Below are positions 16,723 through 25,058 of a stretch of DNA of 64,000 bases, piece after piece (position 1 is the stretch's first letter; the number at the start of each line of letters is the position of its first letter). The position numbers and the translations under genes were made by a program. The notes under the pieces were generated by a model that was given only the letters and a program-made list of their open reading frames with translations, had not been told where the DNA came from and did no database searches. Origin of the DNA: an uncultured Sutterella sp. (lineage in GTDB: Bacteria > Pseudomonadota > Gammaproteobacteria > Burkholderiales > Burkholderiaceae_F); the NCBI GenBank assembly GCA_900770335.1, contig CAAGKD010000090.1, forward strand, positions 1 to 64,000, read 5' to 3'.

Positions 16723-17973
16723 TTAGAGCGGCCGGCCCCAGGTCTCCGAGACGAATTTTTCAATCATATCCTGAAACTGCCGGGCGATGTCCTCGCCCTT
16801 GAGCACGCCCGCCTTCTCGCCGCGGATGTAAACCGGGGCGACGGGCGACTCGCCCGAGCCGGGCAGACTCACGCCGATGTCGGCCGCGCGGCTCTCGCCC
16901 GGGCCGTTGACGATGCAGCCCATCACGGCGACGGTCATCGCCTCCGACCCCGGCGCCGTGCGGCGCCACTCGGGGGCGCGGCGCCTCAGGAACCGCTGCG
17001 TCTGCTCGGCGAGCTCCTGAAAGAGCCCGCTCGAGGTGCGCCCGCACCCCGGGCAGCTCGTCACCATCGGCGTGAAGGAGCGCAGCCCCATCGACTGCAG
17101 GATCTCCTGGGCGACGACGACCTCCTCGGCGCGCGACGAGCCCGGCGAGGGCGTGAGCGAGACGCGGATCGTGTCGCCGATCCCCTCCTCGAGGAGCACC
17201 GCGAGGGCTGCGGTCGAGGCGACGATGCCCTTGCTGCCGATGCCCGCCTCGGTGAGGCCGAGGTGCAGCGCCCAGCGCGAGCGGCGCGCGAGCGTGCGGT
17301 AGAGGGCGATGAGCTCCTGCACTTCGGAGACCTTGCACGAGAGCACGATCCGGTCGGCCGGCAGCCCCAGGGACTCCGCGGCCTGCGCGGACTCGACGGC
17401 GCTTCGCACGAGCGCCTCGCGCAGCACCGCGCGGGGCGTGCCGGGGTGCTCGGCGCGCCGGTTCTCGTCCATAAGGCGCGCGAGGAGCTCCTGGTCGAGG
17501 GACCCCCCGTTGACGCCGATGCGGACGGCCGCGCCGTGGCGCTTGGCCGCCTCGATCATCATCGCGAAGTTCTCCTCCTGGCGGCCGCCCTTGCCGACGT
17601 TGCCCGGATTGATGCGGTACTTCGAGAGCGCCGCGGCGCACTCGGGGATCTCCGTGAGGAGCTTGTGGCCGTTGTAGTGGAAGTCTCCGACGAGCGGCAC
17701 AGTGATCCCGGCGCGGTCGAGCCGCGCGCGGATCTCTGGAATCGCCCGGGCCGCGTCAGGGGTGTTGACCGTGAGGCGCACGAGCTCCGAGCCCGCTTGG
17801 GCGAGCTCGGCGACCTGCGCGTAGGAGGCCTCGACGTCCGCCGTCGCGGTGTTCGTCATCGACTGCACGACGACCGGACGGCCGCCGCCGATCACGACCT
17901 TCGTCGATCCCCAGGCGACCTCGACCGGGGTGGTGTGGTGGCGGACGAGTCCCGCCGTCTGAATGACCGTCAT
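16723..17973 (-). CDS. ispG: 4-hydroxy-3-methylbut-2-enyl diphosphate synthase
   Basis: A 416-residue iron-sulfur enzyme of the non-mevalonate isoprenoid pathway (GcpE). The cluster ligands are visible: two Cys in VTSCPGCGRTS and one in MGCIVNGPGE, with the conserved Glu close by. The N-terminal TIM-barrel part shows VQSMTNTATADVEA and DFHYNGHKLL. The ATG at 17973 (MTVIQ) gives the family N-terminus. The order rodZ-ispG-hisS is standard. Confidence 0.97.
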   Translation of the reverse strand: MTVIQTAGLVRHHTTPVEVAWGSTKVVIGGGRPVVVQSMTNTATADVEASYAQVAELAQAGSELVRLTVNTPDAARAIPEIRARLDRAGITVPLVGDFHYNGHKLLTEIPECAAALSKYRINPGNVGKGGRQEENFAMMIEAAKRHGAAVRIGVNGGSLDQELLARLMDENRRAEHPGTPRAVLREALVRSAVESAQAAESLGLPADRIVLSCKVSEVQELIALYRTLARRSRWALHLGLTEAGIGSKGIVASTAALAVLLEEGIGDTIRVSLTPSPGSSRAEEVVVAQEILQSMGLRSFTPMVTSCPGCGRTSSGLFQELAEQTQRFLRRRAPEWRRTAPGSEAMTVAVMGCIVNGPGESRAADIGVSLPGSGESPVAPVYIRGEKAGVLKGEDIARQFQDMIEKFVSETWGRPL

Positions 17974-18112
17974 TGCTCGAAATCCGTTGCTGTCCGGCGC
18001 CGCCTGCGCGGCGCCCTCCACAAGTCCTGAGACGATTCGGCGCCCGGCCGGCCTCTGGCCGGACGGACGCCCGTCCATCATTTCCCGCGCCTTGAGGCGC
18101 CCGCCTTCGGGA

Positions 18113-19189
18113 TCATTCGATCGTGAAGCGCGCCACGCCGTTTCGCACCATCGAGGAGACGTCCCGGGGCTTGCCGTCGATGACGAGGCGCATCGCGGCG
18201 GCGTTGCCGATCGTGAAGCGCGCGCCCTTCGGCACGTCGATCGGCGCGGCGTTCGCCGGCGTCATCTCCTTGGCGAGGAGGTTCCTGCCCGAGGGCGAGA
18301 TCACCTGCACCCAGCAGGCGTCCGTCACGCGAAACTCCACGCGGTGGAGCTCGACGCTTCCCGCGGGCGGAAGGGGCTTGCGCTCGGAGGCGGCCGCAGC
18401 ATTGCCGGCCTGAGCGGTTTGAGCGGGCTGAGCCACCTGAGCCGCCTGAGCCGCCTGCGCGGACGAGTTGGCCTGAGCGCGTTCAGCGGTCTCGGCCGTC
18501 GCAGCGCCGGACTGCGCGCCGGCCTCTCCGGCCGCCTGGGATTTTCCAGCGACCTCGGCCGAATCTGCCGCGGGCTCCCCCGCCTTCGATTCGGCGGGCG
18601 CCGGAGCCGGCGCGGCCGGAGCCGCGGCCTCGCCCGAGGGCTTCCTCGCGGCGTCCGCGTCGGAGCCGGTCTCGATTTTCTGCGCTTCGCTGCCGGTGTG
18701 GACGCCGGCGAACTGGTCCGTGTAGACCGCCCAGAGGCCGGCCGTCACGACGGCGACGAGGCCGATGAGGATCGAGAGCTTGAGCGAGCGGTGCTTCGGC
18801 GCGGCGCTGATCACCTCCTCGCGGGAGGGGTCGGACGCCGGGATCTGGCCGCCGTTCACGCCCGGGCCCCGGCCGTAGCGGGCCATGAAGTCATCCGAGA
18901 GCGCCTGCGGGTCGAGTCCGAGCGAGCGGGCGCAGCCGCGGATGAAGGCGCGGATGTACACGGGCTCGGGAAGGGCCGAGAGGTCCTCCTCCTCGAGCGC
19001 GCGGACCTGCTGCACCGAAAGGCGGCTGCGCACAGCCATGTCGCCCAGGGAGATTCCGAGCGCCTCGCGCGCGGCGCGAAGCTGCGCGCCGAACCCCTTC
19101 GGGGGCTCGGGCGCCGCGGGGGCCTCGGAGGCCTCGCCGGCCTCGTCCTTCACGGCGTCGGCCGCCTCGGAAGTCTTTTCGTCTGCCAT
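18113..19189 (-). CDS. rodZ: RodZ-like helix-turn-helix cytoskeletal protein
   Basis: A 358-residue bitopic membrane protein. The cytoplasmic helix-turn-helix (about 31-95: GAQLRAAREALGISLGDMAV, RALEEEDLSALP) binds MreB in known RodZ proteins. The membrane helix is at 136-156. A long Ala/Gln/Pro-rich linker includes consecutive AQ repeats (AQAAQAAQVAQPAQTAQAG), and a periplasmic DUF4115 domain closes the protein. The start at 19189 has GAGA upstream; an in-frame ATG at 19207 would add six residues. RodZ links MreB to cell-wall synthesis and rod shape. The usual pilF/pilW gene between rlmN and rodZ is missing. Confidence 0.88.
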   Translation of the reverse strand: MADEKTSEAADAVKDEAGEASEAPAAPEPPKGFGAQLRAAREALGISLGDMAVRSRLSVQQVRALEEEDLSALPEPVYIRAFIRGCARSLGLDPQALSDDFMARYGRGPGVNGGQIPASDPSREEVISAAPKHRSLKLSILIGLVAVVTAGLWAVYTDQFAGVHTGSEAQKIETGSDADAARKPSGEAAAPAAPAPAPAESKAGEPAADSAEVAGKSQAAGEAGAQSGAATAETAERAQANSSAQAAQAAQVAQPAQTAQAGNAAAASERKPLPPAGSVELHRVEFRVTDACWVQVISPSGRNLLAKEMTPANAAPIDVPKGARFTIGNAAAMRLVIDGKPRDVSSMVRNGVARFTIE

Positions 19190-19225
19190 GGTCGTCTCAC
19201 TCGGCATGTGTGGAGGGAAAGCGAG

Positions 19226-20443
19226 TCACTCGCGCCGGATCGAGCCGGCCGACTGCCTCAGGATGACCGCCGCCTCGGCCTTCTGCTGCGCCAGGCGCTC
19301 GGCGCGGCGGGGGCGGGCGCGCACCTCTCCGGCGAGCTGCCCGCAGGCCGCGTCGATGTCGTCGCCGCGGGTCTTGCGCACCGTCGTCACGTAGCCCGCC
19401 TCGTTGAGGCGGCGGCAGAAGGCGAGCACCTTCTCCCGGTCGGGCTTGGCGAGATCGGACTGCGGGAAGGGATTGAACGGGATCAGGTTGAACTTGCAGG
19501 GCACGCCCTCGCGGCGCACGAGCTCGACGAGCTCGTCGGCCTGGCGCAGGCTGTCGTTGACGCCGCCGAGCATCACGTACTCAAACGTGATGAAGTCGCG
19601 CGGAGCCACGCGCAGGTAGCGGCGGCAGGCGGCCATCAGGTCCGCGATCGGATGCTTGCGGTTGATCGGCATGAGCTGGTCGCGCAGCGCGTCGTTCGCG
19701 GCGTGCAGGCTCACCGCGAGCGCCACCGGAGCGGCGTCGGCGAGCTTGTCCATCTGGCGCACGAGGCCGGAGGTGGACACGGTGACGCGGCGGCGCGAGA
19801 GGCCGTAGCCGTCGTCATCGAGGAAGATTCGGAGCGCGCGGATCACGTTCTCGAGGTTCTGGAGCGGCTCGCCCATGCCCATGAGAACGACGTTGCTGAT
19901 CACGCGGTCGTTGGGATCGGTGAGCCCGCGGTCCCGGCGCAGTTCGCGCTCGGCCCACCAGAGCTGGCCCACGATCTCGAAGGTCGAGAGGTTGCGGTTG
20001 AAGCCCTGCTTGCCCGTCGAGCAGAACAGGCACCCCATGGCGCAGCCGGCCTGCGAGGAGATGCAGAGCGTGCCGCGGTCGTCCTCGGGGATGAAGACGG
20101 ACTCGACGGCGTTGCCACCGCCCACGTCAAAGAGCCACTTGCGCGTGCCGTCCGCGGACTTCTTCTCATGGACGGGCTGCGGCGAGCGGATCTCGGCGAG
20201 GCGGATGAGCTTCGCGCGGAACGTCTTCGCGAGGTCGGTCATGGCCTCGAAGTCGCACTCGAGGTGGCGGTGGATCCAGCGCGTGAGCTGGCGTGCGCGG
20301 AAGGGCTTCTCGCCGATTTCCGCGCACCACGCCTTGAGACCGTCCGCGTCGAAGTCGAGCAGATTGACCTTCGGAGCCTCAGCTCCGCCTTCGGCGGAGG
20401 AGGCTCCGGAGATCGCCTGCGTGACAGGGGTCTCGTCAGACAT
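19226..20443 (-). CDS. rlmN: Dual-specificity 23S rRNA/tRNA methyltransferase RlmN
   Basis: A 405-residue radical-SAM enzyme that puts a methyl group on C2 of A2503 in 23S rRNA and of A37 in some tRNAs. The [4Fe-4S] motif CAMGCLFCSTGKQGF (CxxxCxxC) is intact, as are GMGEPLQNLENVIRAL and the C-terminal ARG/CGQL region carrying the methyl-carrying Cys (DIDAACGQLAGE). Its ATG shares one base with the ndk stop (TGATG), so the two are translationally coupled. Confidence 0.96.
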   Translation of the reverse strand: MSDETPVTQAISGASSAEGGAEAPKVNLLDFDADGLKAWCAEIGEKPFRARQLTRWIHRHLECDFEAMTDLAKTFRAKLIRLAEIRSPQPVHEKKSADGTRKWLFDVGGGNAVESVFIPEDDRGTLCISSQAGCAMGCLFCSTGKQGFNRNLSTFEIVGQLWWAERELRRDRGLTDPNDRVISNVVLMGMGEPLQNLENVIRALRIFLDDDGYGLSRRRVTVSTSGLVRQMDKLADAAPVALAVSLHAANDALRDQLMPINRKHPIADLMAACRRYLRVAPRDFITFEYVMLGGVNDSLRQADELVELVRREGVPCKFNLIPFNPFPQSDLAKPDREKVLAFCRRLNEAGYVTTVRKTRGDDIDAACGQLAGEVRARPRRAERLAQQKAEAAVILRQSAGSIRRE

Positions 20444-20868
20444 CAGCGGCTGTGGATCGCGAGCGTCGGGAAGAAGTAGGCGATCTCGACGGCGGCCGTC
20501 TCGGGGGCGTCGGAGCCGTGGACGGCGTTGGCGTCGATGCTCTCGGCGAAGTCAGCGCGGATCGTGCCGGGGGCGGCCTTCTTCGGGTCGGTGGCGCCCA
20601 TGAGCTCGCGGTTCTTCAGGATGGCGCCCTCGCCCTCGAGGACCTGGATCATCACCGGGCCGGAGGTCATGAACTTGACGAGGTCGGCGAAGAAGGGACG
20701 CTCGCGATGAACGGCGTAGAAGCCCTCGGCCTCGGCCTGGGAGAGCTGACGCATCTGGGCGGCGACGATCTTGAGGCCGTTGGTCTCGAAGCGGGAGTAG
20801 ATCTTGCCGATCACGTTCTTGGCGACGGCATCAGGCTTGATGATGGAGAGAGTGCGCTCAATGGCCAT
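20443..20868 (-). CDS. ndk: Nucleoside diphosphate kinase
   Basis: A 141-residue enzyme that transfers a phosphate from NTPs to NDPs through a phospho-histidine. The active-site region NAVHGSDAPETAAVEIAYFF carries the catalytic His; IERTLSIIKPDAV opens the protein and normal nucleotide-binding residues are present. The ATG at 20868 is the family start. It heads the housekeeping block ndk-rlmN-rodZ-ispG-hisS-yfgM-bamB-der-hfq-hflX. Confidence 0.98.
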   Translation of the reverse strand: MAIERTLSIIKPDAVAKNVIGKIYSRFETNGLKIVAAQMRQLSQAEAEGFYAVHRERPFFADLVKFMTSGPVMIQVLEGEGAILKNRELMGATDPKKAAPGTIRADFAESIDANAVHGSDAPETAAVEIAYFFPTLAIHSR

Positions 20869-21079
20869 TTTTCTTCTCGTGTTGCGTTTGGAAAATTCAA
20901 GTGAATCATGATGAACGCGCCCCGGGGGCTCCCGGCCGGCGCGAGGAGCCGCGCGCGCGCATGCGCGGCATGCGGGGGCCCATTTCATCACGGCCTGCGA
21001 TTCTATCACGTGGGTATGGCGGGATTTTTCTGCGAAAAGCGCCGCAATTGCGAATGACTGTTTCCGCTGAGCCCGCCCG

Positions 21080-22033
21080 TCAGGACGCGGCGACGTGGAA
21101 TTCCCGCGCGAGCCGCTCGCGCTGCGCGCCCTCGATCTCGCGGCGACGCCGCACGTACCACTCGAGGAAGACCTGCACGCGCTTCAGGCCCGCGGCCTCC
21201 GCGGTCGTGGCGATGTAGTTGTCGAGATTGGGCGCGTGCCAGCCGCCCAGGACCGGGACGAGGTCGCCGCGGAGGAGATCCTCGAAGCAGTGGTGCGCCG
21301 GACAGTCGAGGATGATGCCCGCGCCGGCGATCGCCGCGGCCTTGGCCGAGAGGATGTTGTTGAAGCGGATCTCGGACTTCCAGCGGTAGCACACCTCGTC
21401 CTCGCCGCACAGGAGCGTCTCCGTGTGCCGGCGGCACTTGCCCATGTAGACGATGCCGGAGTGCCCGGCGAGATCCGCGGGCGTTCGCGGAATTCCCGCC
21501 GCCTCGAGGTACTTCGGCGACGCGCAGGCGACGAAGAGCGAGCGCGTGACGCGATGCTCGACGAGCCCCCTGCGGTTCACCGGCCCGTAGTAGAGCATCA
21601 CGTCGCTCTGCCCGTTCATGTAGGCCTCGGGATCCTCGTGGGCGATGACGTCGAACGAGATGTCCGGGTAGATCTTCTGGAAGTCGACGAGCAGCGGCAC
21701 GATCTCGTGCTGCGTGAAGCCGGGCATGTTGCCGAGCCGGATGGTCCCGGCGAGGGCATCGCGGCTTCTCGAGAGCGCCTCGATGCGCTCGACGGCCTGC
21801 CCGATGACCGGCTCGAGCAAGGCCTTCGCGTCGAGCGCCGTCTGCGTGGGCGAGATCCTCCGGCCGCTCCTGACGAAGAGGGGGCGCCCGAGCTCGCGCT
21901 CGAGCGCGCTGATGGTCTTGGAGAGCTGCGCGCGGTCAAGCCCCGTGCCGATCGCCGCGCGGGCGATCGAGCCCGCGTCGATGACGTCGAAGACAAGCTG
22001 CCAGGTCCGCAGGCTGAGCCTCAGGTCGGACAT
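21080..22033 (-). CDS. LysR-type regulator, divergent from the M20D hydrolase gene
   Basis: A 317-residue LysR-type regulator. The winged helix is at the N-terminus (about 5-65: AGSIARAAIGTGLDRAQLSK, ISALERELGRPLFVRSGRR), followed by an effector-binding domain (IRLGNMPGFTQHEIVPLLVDF onward). The ATG at 22033 matches the usual start. It is transcribed away from the AbgA-like hydrolase gene, from a shared 409-base region with repeated motifs, so that gene is its probable target. It resembles the LysR at 25059-26012 in the C-terminal pattern (LKRVQVFLEWYVRRRR against LKRVRVFVDWIADRER), suggesting paralogues. Confidence 0.9.
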   Translation of the reverse strand: MSDLRLSLRTWQLVFDVIDAGSIARAAIGTGLDRAQLSKTISALERELGRPLFVRSGRRISPTQTALDAKALLEPVIGQAVERIEALSRSRDALAGTIRLGNMPGFTQHEIVPLLVDFQKIYPDISFDVIAHEDPEAYMNGQSDVMLYYGPVNRRGLVEHRVTRSLFVACASPKYLEAAGIPRTPADLAGHSGIVYMGKCRRHTETLLCGEDEVCYRWKSEIRFNNILSAKAAAIAGAGIILDCPAHHCFEDLLRGDLVPVLGGWHAPNLDNYIATTAEAAGLKRVQVFLEWYVRRRREIEGAQRERLAREFHVAAS

Positions 22034-22442
22034 GTGAATTACCCTTATTCGTGCGGATTTTGAATGATGAACCGTGCGAATTTTGACACGCAATTCCTCT
22101 GGTCGCGCCCCCGGCCGCAGATCAGAACGAAAGAAAGTGCGCGCGGGAGAGCTCCGCGCGGGAAGAAGCGCAGCGTCCCGCGGCCGGCCGCGTTCCTCCT
22201 TCGCACCGGTTTCATGTCGATTTAAACACGCTTTTCCGTGTCGACTTTGATCGCTACACCTCCTGCGCGCCCCTATACTGCAGTTGACCGATCCTCCGCG
22301 ACGCCCCTGACCCGCGCGTCGAACGGACCGGCCAACGCTTTGATTCATCCGGAAAGTCCTCCCCGGGACAAGCCGGACAAGACCCCGGACGCGAGAGGCC
22401 TCAGGCAGAGGTCCCGCGCGCACGGCTGAAAGGAGAAGGAAC
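22034..22442. promoter_or_regulatory. Divergent control region, LysR and M20D hydrolase
   Basis: The 409 bases hold no gene. Next to the regulator is a direct repeat: CGTGCGGATTTTGA at 22050-22063 and CGTGCGAATTTTGA at 22073-22086, 23 bases apart (just over two helical turns). Further on, ACACG and CGTGT form arms of an inverted repeat near 22225-22245. TATACT at 22274-22279 is a candidate -10 box for the hydrolase gene. AAAGGAGAAGG just before 22443 is the ribosome-binding site. Confidence 0.55.
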
Positions 22443-23723
22443 ATGCCCGCAACGCTCGCCGCATACCATGACGAACTCATCGCCAACCGCCGCCACCTGC
22501 ACACGATGCCCGAGGAAGGCTGGAGCGAGTTCACGACGACCGCCTTCATCGTGAACCACCTGCGCGGATGGGGCTACGAAGTGCTCCTCGGCCGCAAGGT
22601 CGTCAATCCCGAGAGCTGCCTCGGCCGCAGCCAGAAGGTCGTCGAGGCGGGTCTCGCCTACGCGCGGAGGAACGGCGTCTCCGAGGAGCTCCTCGCCGAG
22701 ATGGACGGCCTCACGGGGTGCGTGGGCGTAATGGACACGGGCCGCCCCGGCCCCACGCTCGCCATCCGCTTCGACATCGACTGCGTCCCGGTGACCGAGT
22801 CCGCGGACGCCGACCACATTCCGGCGGCCCAGGGGTTCTGCTCCACGCGCCCGGGCCTCATGCACGCCTGCGGCCACGACGCGCACACCTCGACGGGTCT
22901 TGCCGTCGCGCACTGGTTCGCCGACCACAAGGATGAGATGAAGGGCCGGATCAAGATCCTCTTCCAGCCCGCCGAGGAGGGCGTGCGCGGCGCGGCCGGC
23001 ATGGCCGCCTCGGGCGTGCTCGACGACGCGGACTTCTTCCTCTGCGCCCACATCGCCATGATGTGCCGCTCGGGCGAGATCTCCGTCAACCCCTACGGGT
23101 TCCTGTGCACGACCAAGCTCGACGTCACTTACACGGGCCGCCCGGCGCACGCGGGTGTCGAGCCCAACGCGGGCCGCAACGCCATGGCCGCGGCCTGCAA
23201 CGCTTTCGTGCAGCTTCTCGGCATCGCCCGCCACGGCTCGGGCATGACCCGCATTAACGTGGGCCAGCTCAACGCGGGCGAAGGCCGCAACGTCATCCCC
23301 TCGCACGCCGTCATGAAGATGGAGGTGCGCGGCGAGACGGGCGAGATCAACCAGTACATGTACGACTCGGCCGTCGCCATCATCAAGGGCTGCGCGATCA
23401 GCCAGGGGTGCGAGTACAAGATCGAGAAGATGGGCGAGGCGGTCGACCTCACGAACGACCCCGAGCTCGTCGCGGTGCTCACCCGCGCCGGCCATGCGGT
23501 CGAGGGCCTCACGGTCCGCGAGGATCCGATGAACTTCGGCGGCTCCGAGGACGCCACGATCCTCGCCCGCCGCGTGCAGGCGCACGGCGGCAAGGCGGCC
23601 TTCTTCGTGCTCGGCGCGGACCGTCCCTCGGGACACCACACCGCGCGCTTTGACATCGACGAAAAGGCGCTTGACACGGGCCTTGCTGTCTGGACGAACG
23701 CGATCTCCGAGATCCTGAAGTAA
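22443..23723 (+). CDS. M20D amidohydrolase, AbgA-like
   Basis: A 426-residue metalloenzyme of the M20D group, closest in pattern to AbgA, the subunit of p-aminobenzoyl-glutamate hydrolase. Metal and catalytic motifs are MHACGHDAHTSTGLAVAHWF, LFQPAEEGVRGAAGM and C-terminal PSGHHTARFDIDE. The dimerisation insert begins with VTYTGRPAHAGVEPNAGRNA. AbgA normally works with AbgB and the AbgT transporter, but neither lies nearby. It could therefore act alone on an N-acyl or aminobenzoyl amino acid. There is no signal peptide. A divergent LysR gene probably controls it and a strong terminator ends the unit. Confidence 0.87.
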   Translation: MPATLAAYHDELIANRRHLHTMPEEGWSEFTTTAFIVNHLRGWGYEVLLGRKVVNPESCLGRSQKVVEAGLAYARRNGVSEELLAEMDGLTGCVGVMDTGRPGPTLAIRFDIDCVPVTESADADHIPAAQGFCSTRPGLMHACGHDAHTSTGLAVAHWFADHKDEMKGRIKILFQPAEEGVRGAAGMAASGVLDDADFFLCAHIAMMCRSGEISVNPYGFLCTTKLDVTYTGRPAHAGVEPNAGRNAMAAACNAFVQLLGIARHGSGMTRINVGQLNAGEGRNVIPSHAVMKMEVRGETGEINQYMYDSAVAIIKGCAISQGCEYKIEKMGEAVDLTNDPELVAVLTRAGHAVEGLTVREDPMNFGGSEDATILARRVQAHGGKAAFFVLGADRPSGHHTARFDIDEKALDTGLAVWTNAISEILK

Positions 23724-23792
23724 CGCTCGGGACAGGCCCGGACAGGCTTCAAATCACCGGCGGCTCTTTCCGGCTTGCCGCCGGAGAATTTG

Positions 23793-23832
23793 AACGGCGG
23801 CCGTCGCTTTCATGCGGCGGCCGCCGTTTTTC
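23793..23832 (+). terminator. Rho-independent terminator after AbgA-like gene
   Basis: ACGGCGGCCG (23794-23803) pairs with CGGCCGCCGT (23818-23827), followed by a run of five T residues. It may also limit read-through from the convergent tyrA. Confidence 0.88.
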
Positions 23833-23855
23833 TTCGGACGTTCCGGGAGGCGTCC

Positions 23856-24953
23856 TCAGCCGCGCGCGGCGCGCTCGGTCTGGATGAGGTTGAGCATCAC
23901 TCCGCTCTCGCGCATGAACTGCCCGGCGTAGTCGCCGAAGTACGCGCGCGCAGCCATGAAGCGCCGGATGAACTCCTCGCGGTCGCGGCCTGCGATGACG
24001 AGGAGCTCCGGCCAGAGCCCCTCGACGTACTCGCGGATGAGCTCGGCGTTCCTCGGGCTCGCGAGGATGATGTCCGCGTAGAGGTGCGGATCCTGCGCGA
24101 AGAGGCGCCCGACCATCTCGAGCTCGAGCCGGTAGATGGGCGAGGAGAGCTCGAGGATCTTGCGGATGTCCGGATGAACCTTGGCGAGGAACACCCCGTA
24201 GGCGTAGGTCGTGAAGTGCCGAAGCGCCTGGATGATCGCCATCGCGCGGTCGTGCTCCTCGGGCGTGCACTCGCAGATCCGCGCGCCCCAGATGCGGATC
24301 TGCTCGATGAGGGGGGCCGCGGCCGCCGCGTCCCGCCCGGGCGTGTAGACGAAGACCTGGCCGCCGAAGCCCGCGACGTCCGGACCGAACATGGGGTGCA
24401 GGCCCGCGACGGGCCCCGGATGGGCGTCCATCATCGCGCTCACCGGTCCGCTCTTGACGGAGGTGACGTCCGTCAAGAGCGCGTCCTTCGGAATGAGCCC
24501 CGAGAGGCGCGAGATCACCGCGCCCGTGACGTCGATCGGAACGGAGACGATCACCGTGCCCGCGCCCTCGAGAATCTCGCCCGCGCGGTCCCAGTCGTCG
24601 CGCTCGAGGATCCGCACGGGCCAGCCCGAGCGCTCGAAGTGGCTTCTGAGCTGCCGGCCCATGCCGCCCGCGCCGCCCACGATGACGACGGGGCGGGGAT
24701 TCTCGACCGAGCTCGGGAAGGGGCCCGCGCCGGCGCTTCTGCCCGCTTCGCGGGCGATGCGCGCGAGGACGTCGCTCAAGAGTCCCTTGGGCAGCTCCGC
24801 CCCCGCTTCATGCGGCCCCCTCGCCTCGCGCAGGGCGCCGCTCCCGAGCGCGCGGGCGAGCTCGAGGCGCCGCGCGATGAGCCGGGCGAGCTCCGCGTCG
24901 GTTTCGTTGAGTTTTTGCTTGAGCTCGGGCGTGAGGTCCGGCATCGAAGGCAT
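23856..24953 (-). CDS. tyrA: TyrA T-protein: prephenate dehydrogenase with degenerate chorismate mutase domain
   Basis: A 365-residue protein collinear with the enteric T-protein. Residues 7-72 correspond to the AroQ chorismate mutase. In my alignment the catalytic Arg11 of E. coli is Lys12, Lys39 is Ala40, and the loop carrying Asp48/Arg51/Glu52 is missing, so mutase activity is doubtful. The dehydrogenase part is intact: NAD-binding VVIVGGAGGMGR (89-100), DVTSVKSGP, GLHPMFGPD, then QALRHFTTYAYG and SSPIYRLELEMVGRLFAQDP. It would turn prephenate into 4-hydroxyphenylpyruvate for tyrosine. A GAGGAG sits seven bases before the ATG at 24953. Betaproteobacteria more often have a stand-alone dehydrogenase. 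Confidence 0.92.
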   Translation of the reverse strand: MPSMPDLTPELKQKLNETDAELARLIARRLELARALGSGALREARGPHEAGAELPKGLLSDVLARIAREAGRSAGAGPFPSSVENPRPVVIVGGAGGMGRQLRSHFERSGWPVRILERDDWDRAGEILEGAGTVIVSVPIDVTGAVISRLSGLIPKDALLTDVTSVKSGPVSAMMDAHPGPVAGLHPMFGPDVAGFGGQVFVYTPGRDAAAAAPLIEQIRIWGARICECTPEEHDRAMAIIQALRHFTTYAYGVFLAKVHPDIRKILELSSPIYRLELEMVGRLFAQDPHLYADIILASPRNAELIREYVEGLWPELLVIAGRDREEFIRRFMAARAYFGDYAGQFMRESGVMLNLIQTERAARG

Positions 24954-25058
24954 CGGTTGGCTCCTCGTTGTGCTTTGTAGGTTCGGGCGGGAGCTCTGAT
25001 TATGGCGTCCCTGCCGAACGCCCGCCTCGGGCGTTCACCCGGTCCGCGGGCGGCCCCC

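Noticed and set aside
15520..20479. Long plus-strand open frames opposite hisS-ispG-rodZ-rlmN
   Set aside because: They run antisense to well-known housekeeping genes and encode Arg/Leu/His-rich sequence typical of GC-rich shadows.
22247..22279. TTGATC with TATACT as a full sigma-70 promoter for the AbgA-like gene
   Set aside because: The spacer is 21 bases, too long for a standard promoter; only the -10 candidate was kept.
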